A stretch of DNA of 64,000 bases from Tamaricihabitans halophyticus (GTDB lineage: Bacteria > Actinomycetota > Actinomycetes > Mycobacteriales > Pseudonocardiaceae), in NCBI RefSeq assembly GCF_004340875.1, contig NZ_SLXQ01000013.1, positions 62,001 through 126,000 on the forward strand, in the 5' to 3' direction. The notes beneath the pieces were generated by a model, which made no database searches, had not been told where the DNA came from, and worked only from the letters and a program-made list of their open reading frames with translations. Position numbers and translations under genes: made by a program. Below, piece after piece: positions 59,125 to 64,000 of the stretch (position 1 is its first letter; each line of letters starts with the position of its first letter).

Positions 59125-60899
59125 TGCGCGATGTCATCGTGATCGGCGCGGGTGGTGGCGGCCCAGTGGTTGCCAAGGAGCTCGCCGCCAAGGGACTGGA
59201 CGTGCTACTGCTGGAGGCTGGTCCCCGACACGAAAACCCACGCGAACAGTGGACGTCGTTCGAGGACGATGCGAACAACCCGCTTACCGGGTACTTCCGG
59301 CTCGGGCCGACTGATCGTTCGCGTCCGGCGTGGTTTCGCGAGTGGTCGCAGAACTCGTTCGTCTGGCAGCTGTCCGGGGTCGGCGGGACGACTCAGCACT
59401 TCTACGGCAACTACCCGCGAGCCTATCCGGGCGTGTTCAACGATTACTCGGGCGCCGACGCCGGCGAGTACGACAAAGCACACCGGTTCCCGTTCGGCTA
59501 CGGGGAGATGGTCCCTTACTTTGAATGGGTAGAGACGACCGCACCGGTTATGACCGCGGCCATGGGGCGTAAGGAGGAGCGGTTCTTCCGTGGCTGCGAG
59601 ACCCTCGACCTTCCGGTGCAAACCACAAAGACCACGCGCGGGCCGTCCTACCGTCCACAAGAGAACGCGATTCTCCAGCCGGGCGGCACCGCGGGACGAA
59701 CCAGTGACCGGAACCTGCTGAACTACCCGCAGGCAACCGGGTGCACCTTCTGCGGTTACTGCTTCCAGGGCTGTATGCGGCCAGTCGGCGGGCCGCGAAA
59801 CCAGTACGCCAAGCGTTCCACGGACAACAGCTACGTGCCGATGGCGCTGACCGCGAACGTATGGGCGACCGAAGGCAGGGCGGCCACGCTGATCGCCGAT
59901 GCCTACGTGACGCAAGTACACGCCGAGAACAGGGCGGGCAAGCTGACCGCGACCGGCGTGACCTGGCGGGAGAACGCCTCCGGCACCGAACACCGGGAAG
60001 ACGCGAAGGTCGTGGTGATGGCCGGTGGCTGTACGGAGAACCCACGGTTGTGGCTGAACAGTGGTCTGCCGAACCCGAATGGCTGGGTCGGCCGCGGATA
60101 CACCGACCACTTCTTCGACTGGGTTTTCGGGGTGTTCGACGAATCGGTTGGCAACCCGAAGGGCGTTGGTTCCGCCGCACGCCTCGATTTCCCTCCCTAC
60201 GGTGGCCTGGAGAACGTCGGGCTACCGCCCGCGCTACACGCGTTCGCGATGAACCTTTCGGACAGCGGTATTCGCGGGCAGTACGCCAACGGCAGGGGGA
60301 TGACCGGCGAATGGGACGGGCCAGCCGGCCGGGTACTTGGTCCCGAGCTCAAGGACATGGTCAGCGGCGGGCTGGAGAACATCCTGAGCGTGCTGGTGAT
60401 CACCGACGACGACGTGGAGGCGGATAACCGGGTCACGCGTTCGGCGCTGCCCGCGGATGAGAACGGTCCGATCCCGAAGGTGCACTTCAGGGCACGCCAG
60501 CGAACCGCGCGAACGCTGCGCAACCGGGAGTTCATGGCGCGCAAAGCGACCGAACTACTGCGCGGTGCCGGCGCGCGCGAGGTGTACCGGATCGACTGGG
60601 CTCCGCTGATCCTGCACGTGCAGTCCTCGATGCGGATGGGTGAATCCGAAAAGGACTCGGTGGTGGACGCGACCGGCCAGTCGCGCGCGGTGCGCGGGCT
60701 GTACATCGCGGACAACTCGGCGCTGGCCAACGGCTTGGGTAGCCCGAACCCGACGCTGACCACACAGGCGCTCGCCACCAGGACAGCGGAGCGAATCTTC
60801 CAGGAGCACTTCGGTGGCCTCCCGTGGGTGCGTACCGAATCGCCGGTGGTGTCCACGGACCCTCGGGTGAGCACCCGGCTGGCCGAACTCGGTCTCTGA
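59124..60899 (+). CDS. GMC family oxidoreductase
   Basis: A 591-aa FAD enzyme of the glucose-methanol-choline family. The FAD motif VIGAGGGGPVVAKEL is at the N-terminus; a Cys cluster CTFCGYCFQGC (Cys207, 210, 213, 217) is characteristic of the cholesterol-oxidase/gluconate-dehydrogenase-like branch and may bind metal or form disulfides; the C-terminus has NGLGSPNPTLTTQALA. It should oxidise an alcohol or polyol group and pass electrons to a membrane carrier or to O2. The substrate is not clear. It is coupled to the Tat partner upstream. Confidence 0.88.
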   Translation: MRDVIVIGAGGGGPVVAKELAAKGLDVLLLEAGPRHENPREQWTSFEDDANNPLTGYFRLGPTDRSRPAWFREWSQNSFVWQLSGVGGTTQHFYGNYPRAYPGVFNDYSGADAGEYDKAHRFPFGYGEMVPYFEWVETTAPVMTAAMGRKEERFFRGCETLDLPVQTTKTTRGPSYRPQENAILQPGGTAGRTSDRNLLNYPQATGCTFCGYCFQGCMRPVGGPRNQYAKRSTDNSYVPMALTANVWATEGRAATLIADAYVTQVHAENRAGKLTATGVTWRENASGTEHREDAKVVVMAGGCTENPRLWLNSGLPNPNGWVGRGYTDHFFDWVFGVFDESVGNPKGVGSAARLDFPPYGGLENVGLPPALHAFAMNLSDSGIRGQYANGRGMTGEWDGPAGRVLGPELKDMVSGGLENILSVLVITDDDVEADNRVTRSALPADENGPIPKVHFRARQRTARTLRNREFMARKATELLRGAGAREVYRIDWAPLILHVQSSMRMGESEKDSVVDATGQSRAVRGLYIADNSALANGLGSPNPTLTTQALATRTAERIFQEHFGGLPWVRTESPVVSTDPRVSTRLAELGL

Positions 60900-60984
60900 C
60901 TCCTGCCGCGCGGTGGTCGTGACGGCGTTATACCTGAGGTGTCGATAGTTCGCGCGGGTCACCGGTTGGTTATGCTCGGTGGTT

Positions 60985-62043
60985 ATGAGCGAGCAGACCG
61001 CGTCCGTGCTCGCCCGCGCGGCTGACCTCACGGCGGCAGGCGACGCGGCATCCGCCATCCGGCTGCTGCGTGGTCTGCTGGACATCGAGGACGCCAACGC
61101 CGAGGTATGGTGCCGGCTGGCCGCCGCGCAGCTGGAGATCGAAGAGCCCACGGCCGCGCTGCGGTCCGCCGGCCAGGCACTGCGGCGTACCACGGCTGCC
61201 GACCGGACCGGCCAGGCGTGGGCGCACCGGCTACGCAGTCTCGCGCTCGTCGAGCTGGGCCGGCGTGGCGAGGCGATCAGCGCGGCCCGCGAAGCGGTAC
61301 GCACCGAGCCGCGGAACTGGCGCACGCATATCACCCTCGCCGACTGCTTGCTCACCGACGAGCGCACCGTTGCCGATGCCCTCCGCGCGGCGCAACAGGC
61401 CGTGCGGCTGGCGCCGGAGCACTCGCGGCCGTACGAAGTGCTCGGCGAGGCCGCGGAACGGTTCGGTGATCCGGAAGGCGCGGAAGACGCCTATCAGACG
61501 GCGCGTGCGCTCGACCCGCAAAGCGAGCTAGCCATCGAAGGGTTGACCCGGCTGCGCGCCGATCAGCCACCACCGAGGGCACCCGACCGTCCGGCGCGAG
61601 TGGCCCAGTCACTGCCGCCGGGCCCACGGGCCGATACTCATCGTGCCTTCGGCGGACTGCTCCGGCGCCTCGGCGCATGGCTGGCCGGCGGTTCCATGCT
61701 GCTGATGCTCGCCGGAATGCCGAACCCCACCAGGCTGCTCGCCTGGTTCGGGCTCGGACTGCTCCTGGTCTGTCTGCTCGTCGCGGGCGGGGCGTTGCGG
61801 GCATTTCCCGGGGTAAGCCGATGGCGGCCGAAATACTGGTGGCAGGGCAGCGTGCTGCTGATGATCGGCGCCGGCACGCTTGCCGGGGCATTGCTCCTGC
61901 TGGCGAGCTGGACTACGTTGCTAGCTCTCGATCTCGCCGCGACCCGACTGCTCACCCTCGCGTTGTGCTGCGCCGCGGCCACCGGCGTGATCGGCTACCT
62001 GACGGGTCCACATCGGACGAGACGATCGGGCAGGAAGGGCTGA
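60985..62043 (+). CDS. TPR-domain membrane protein
   Basis: A 352-aa protein. Residues 1-190 form several tetratricopeptide repeats (AGDAASAIRLLRGLLDIED, ALRRTTAADRTGQAW, EAISAAREAVRTEP, ALRAAQQAVRLAPEHS, DAYQTARALDPQS). After a Pro/Arg linker come four TM helices (about 228-345). ATG at 60985 is preferred to GTG two codons earlier. It lies 3 bp before the flavoenzyme gene and may be co-transcribed with it. TPRs bind protein partners; the partner is unknown. Confidence 0.85.
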   Translation: MSEQTASVLARAADLTAAGDAASAIRLLRGLLDIEDANAEVWCRLAAAQLEIEEPTAALRSAGQALRRTTAADRTGQAWAHRLRSLALVELGRRGEAISAAREAVRTEPRNWRTHITLADCLLTDERTVADALRAAQQAVRLAPEHSRPYEVLGEAAERFGDPEGAEDAYQTARALDPQSELAIEGLTRLRADQPPPRAPDRPARVAQSLPPGPRADTHRAFGGLLRRLGAWLAGGSMLLMLAGMPNPTRLLAWFGLGLLLVCLLVAGGALRAFPGVSRWRPKYWWQGSVLLMIGAGTLAGALLLLASWTTLLALDLAATRLLTLALCCAAATGVIGYLTGPHRTRRSGRKG

Positions 62044-62046
62044 GCG

Positions 62047-63213
62047 ATGCCGCAACCGTTCGGCGCGTACCAATCGGAGATCTACCTGAACGGGCTGAAC
62101 GGAGTGGTTCCGGACTTCACTACGGACGGCACCGCGCTCGAGGCCATGGCCAGGGAGGTGCTGCGGCCAGAGCCGTACGGCTACGCCGCTGGCGGAGCCG
62201 GCTCGGGCGCGACCATGCGGGCGAACCGGGAAGCCTTCGACCATTGGCGGATCGTGCCTCGGATGTTGACCGATGCCACCGATCGGCAGCTGGCCACCAC
62301 CGTGCTGGGTACCGAGTTGCCCGCGCCCGTGCTGCTCGCGCCCATCGGCGTCCAGTCGATCCTGCACGAGGAAGGTGAACTGGCCACCGCACGCGCGGCG
62401 GCCGCACTCGGGGTGCCCATGGTGCTGTCCACCGCGTCCTCGTATTCCCTCGAGGACGTCGCCAAGGCGAGCGGAGCCGGGCCGAGATGGTTCCAGCTGT
62501 ACTGGCCGAATGATCCCGAGGTGGCGGCCAGCCTGCTGCAGCGGGCGAAGCGGGCCGGCTACAGCGCATTGGTGGTCACCCTGGACACCTGGACGCTCGC
62601 CTGGCGGCCGTCCGATCTCGACCAGGCCTTCCTACCGTTCATTCGCGGCACTGGAATCGCGAACGCGCTCACCGATCCGGCCTTTCGCGCACTGCTCGAA
62701 CGGACGCCGGAGGAGGACCCGCAGGCAGCGATCCTGCGCTGGGTTGGCATGTTCACCGGCACGGACAAACGCTGGGACCAACTGCCATTCCTGCGCGAGC
62801 ACTGGGATGGGCCGATTCTGCTCAAGGGCATTCAACACGTGGACGACGCGCGCCGCGCGGTGGAGGCGGGCATGGACGGCGTCGTGGTCTCCAACCACGG
62901 CGGCCGTCAGGTGGACGGCGCGGTCGCCTCGCTGGACGTGCTGCCTTCGATCGTTCGAGCCATCGGGGAGCGCGCCACCGTCCTGTTTGACTCGGGTATC
63001 CGTAGCGGTGCCGATGTGGTCAAAGCGCTGTCCCTTGGCGCCAACGCGGTCCTCCTCGGCCGCCCCTTTGCCTACGGATTGGCGGCTGGTGGTGAATCCG
63101 GGGTCCGGCATGTGCTCCGCAGCCTGCTCGCGGACCTCGATCTGACCATGGCGCTGTCCGGAAACGCGAGGCTGGCCGGGCTCAACCCCGATGTGCTGAC
63201 CCGGAGCCTGTGA
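62047..63213 (+). CDS. FMN-dependent alpha-hydroxyacid oxidase, lactate 2-monooxygenase-like
   Basis: A 388-aa TIM-barrel flavoenzyme. The opening FGAYQSEIYLNGLNG and YAAGGAGSGATMRANREAF match the M. smegmatis lactate 2-monooxygenase branch, including its long loop between 180 and 255. Active-site pieces include VVSNHGGRQVDG (catalytic His, Arg) and ILLKGIQ (Lys). It oxidises an L-2-hydroxy acid such as lactate, releasing acetate, CO2 and water in the monooxygenase. Close relatives act on other hydroxy acids. Its stop codon lies inside a dispersed palindrome. Confidence 0.88.
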   Translation: MPQPFGAYQSEIYLNGLNGVVPDFTTDGTALEAMAREVLRPEPYGYAAGGAGSGATMRANREAFDHWRIVPRMLTDATDRQLATTVLGTELPAPVLLAPIGVQSILHEEGELATARAAAALGVPMVLSTASSYSLEDVAKASGAGPRWFQLYWPNDPEVAASLLQRAKRAGYSALVVTLDTWTLAWRPSDLDQAFLPFIRGTGIANALTDPAFRALLERTPEEDPQAAILRWVGMFTGTDKRWDQLPFLREHWDGPILLKGIQHVDDARRAVEAGMDGVVVSNHGGRQVDGAVASLDVLPSIVRAIGERATVLFDSGIRSGADVVKALSLGANAVLLGRPFAYGLAAGGESGVRHVLRSLLADLDLTMALSGNARLAGLNPDVLTRSL

Positions 63214-63241
63214 CCGCAACATCCCTCAACATTGCGGTCAC
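63210..63241. repeat. Dispersed palindrome, family A copy 3, spanning two stop codons
   Basis: GTGACCGCAA-CATCCCTCAACA-TTGCGGTCAC, 10-bp perfect arms; the core ATCCCT loop is kept. The rightward flavoenzyme stops at 63211-63213 and the leftward phosphotransferase at 63238-63240, both within the arms. It serves as a bidirectional terminator by position. Confidence 0.85.
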
Positions 63242-64000
63242 AGCTCGCGCACCAGCTGGAGTAGCTGGTCGGTACGGGCACCGGGAGCGCTCCTGGTGAG
63301 CAGTTCGGCGATGGCGAACAGGTCGAGGGCTTCGGCGATCCGTTCCCAGTTGGCCGGCGCGCCGGTCAGCTCGCGGTAGTTGTCCCGGAAGCGCTCCCGG
63401 TACTGGGGTGGATAGTCAGCGGCGAAGCGCAGCATATTTCCGGCATCCACCAACCCATTGCCACTGTGGCTGAATTCCCAGTCCAGCACGGCGCTGACCC
63501 GCCAGTGCCCGCCGCGCCGCTCGGCTAGCAGATTCTTCGGGTTGAAATCGGAGTGCACCAGCTGAGCGCGATCCACCTCCCCGGCGAGTTCCGGAGCCAA
63601 GCGCTTGGCCACGGCGACCAATCTCGCGCGTTCGCGCGCATCGAGCAGCCGCGCGCAGTTCGGCTCCGCGAGACATCGTTCGACGAACCTGACCAGATCC
63701 GTTGGAACCTCCATTGTGGAGCGCCGAAGCGAGCCGTCGGCGAACCAGCCGGGGCCAGCGAACCCGATCGAACCGATCGCCGCGAGCGTGGCCGCGATGT
63801 CCTCGCCAAGCTGCCCGGCCGCCCGATCATCCACTGTGGGCAACAACTCGGCGAGCGTGGCGCCGGTCATGAACCGGGAGACAAGGACCGCGCTGCCGGC
63901 GGCCGAGCCATCCGGATCAATCGCGATCGGCTCGGGTACCGGGACGACGCCGGCCAGTCGGGTGGCGAGGGCGGCCTCGACCTCGCTGCGGTTGGCCTCC
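63238..64000 (-). CDS. Aminoglycoside phosphotransferase-fold kinase (5' end beyond window)
   Basis: The frame is open to the window edge (254 codons seen, including the stop). The APH fold is clear: PEPIAIDPDG and AVLVSRFMTGATLAELL in the N-lobe, the catalytic loop LVHSDFNPKNLLAE (His, Asp, Asn), and DWEFSHSGNG with the metal-binding Asp. The last part is helical. The true start is outside the window; the internal ATG at 63870 is not the start. Homologues phosphorylate antibiotics, sugars or choline, so the substrate is open. It is convergent with the flavoenzyme gene. Confidence 0.85.
   Translation of the reverse strand, partial: EANRSEVEAALATRLAGVVPVPEPIAIDPDGSAAGSAVLVSRFMTGATLAELLPTVDDRAAGQLGEDIAATLAAIGSIGFAGPGWFADGSLRRSTMEVPTDLVRFVERCLAEPNCARLLDARERARLVAVAKRLAPELAGEVDRAQLVHSDFNPKNLLAERRGGHWRVSAVLDWEFSHSGNGLVDAGNMLRFAADYPPQYRERFRDNYRELTGAPANWERIAEALDLFAIAELLTRSAPGARTDQLLQLVREL

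Overview
The window is 64 kb of chromosome from a high-GC actinomycete. GTG starts are common, 4-nt stop/start overlaps are frequent, and the genes include LytR-CpsA-Psr, DUF3618, DUF305, LVIVD-repeat, DUF5987/GMC and EspC-like families. I infer a Pseudonocardiaceae-type organism from gene content and did not test this with a marker gene. There is no rRNA, CRISPR array, integrase, transposase or phage module. The only clear damage is a decayed MFS transporter, one frameshifted secretion-associated gene and one chimeric regulator at the left edge.

Region by region. 1-5.2 kb: an in-frame MmpS-like/LysR chimera that runs off the edge, a tRNA with a UAG anticodon but a short variable loop, DUF3618, and a TetR regulator divergent from a Baeyer-Villiger-type monooxygenase. 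5.6-10 kb: cell-envelope genes, an LCP ligase and a phospholipase A2-acyltransferase fusion. 10.5-13.8 kb: an SDR, a secreted LVIVD propeller and a His/Met-rich DUF305 lipoprotein. 13.8-18.1 kb: a carboxylate or sugar-acid module with two DHDPS/NAL-family aldolases, a NanT-like carrier and a GntR/FCD regulator. 18.2-25.3 kb: a DHA2 exporter and a five-gene peptide-type ABC importer. 25.4-35.5 kb: an acyl-CoA catabolic cluster with an NDP-forming acyl-CoA ligase, acyl-CoA dehydrogenase, MaoC hydratase, two SDRs, a thiolase-fold protein with a DUF35 partner, a TesB thioesterase, a PHP-domain protein and a TetR regulator.

36-43.3 kb: a ChrA carrier, then a sulfonate-sulfur operon headed by a 25-aa cysteine-rich leader peptide (ssuC-ssuB-ssuD-ssuA). 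The operon ends in an alpha/beta hydrolase fused to an Rrf2 regulator and a cupin. 43.3-45.3 kb: an EspC/ESX-associated operon. 45.5-53.4 kb: hydrolase, EthD protein, small membrane proteins, DUF4037, a VWA protein and the MFS pseudogene. 53.6-58 kb: tRNA-Lys, an L,D-transpeptidase, tRNA-His, oligoribonuclease and a Bcr/CflA-type exporter. 58.2-64 kb: a Tat-exported DUF5987 protein with a GMC oxidoreductase, a TPR membrane protein, a lactate-monooxygenase-like flavoenzyme and a partial phosphotransferase.

The parts most worth following up are these. First, the acyl-CoA cluster: its thiolase-fold enzyme lacks the usual nucleophilic cysteine but keeps a DUF35 partner, which resembles the Ltp2-type retro-aldolases of steroid side-chain breakdown, and TAGAA-N5-TTCTA palindromes flank several of its operons. 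Second, the sulfonate operon, with its cysteine leader peptide and hydrolase-Rrf2 fusion. Third, a family of dispersed GTGACCGC palindromes with conserved loops that sit in intergenic gaps and, in one case, contain the stop codons of two converging genes.
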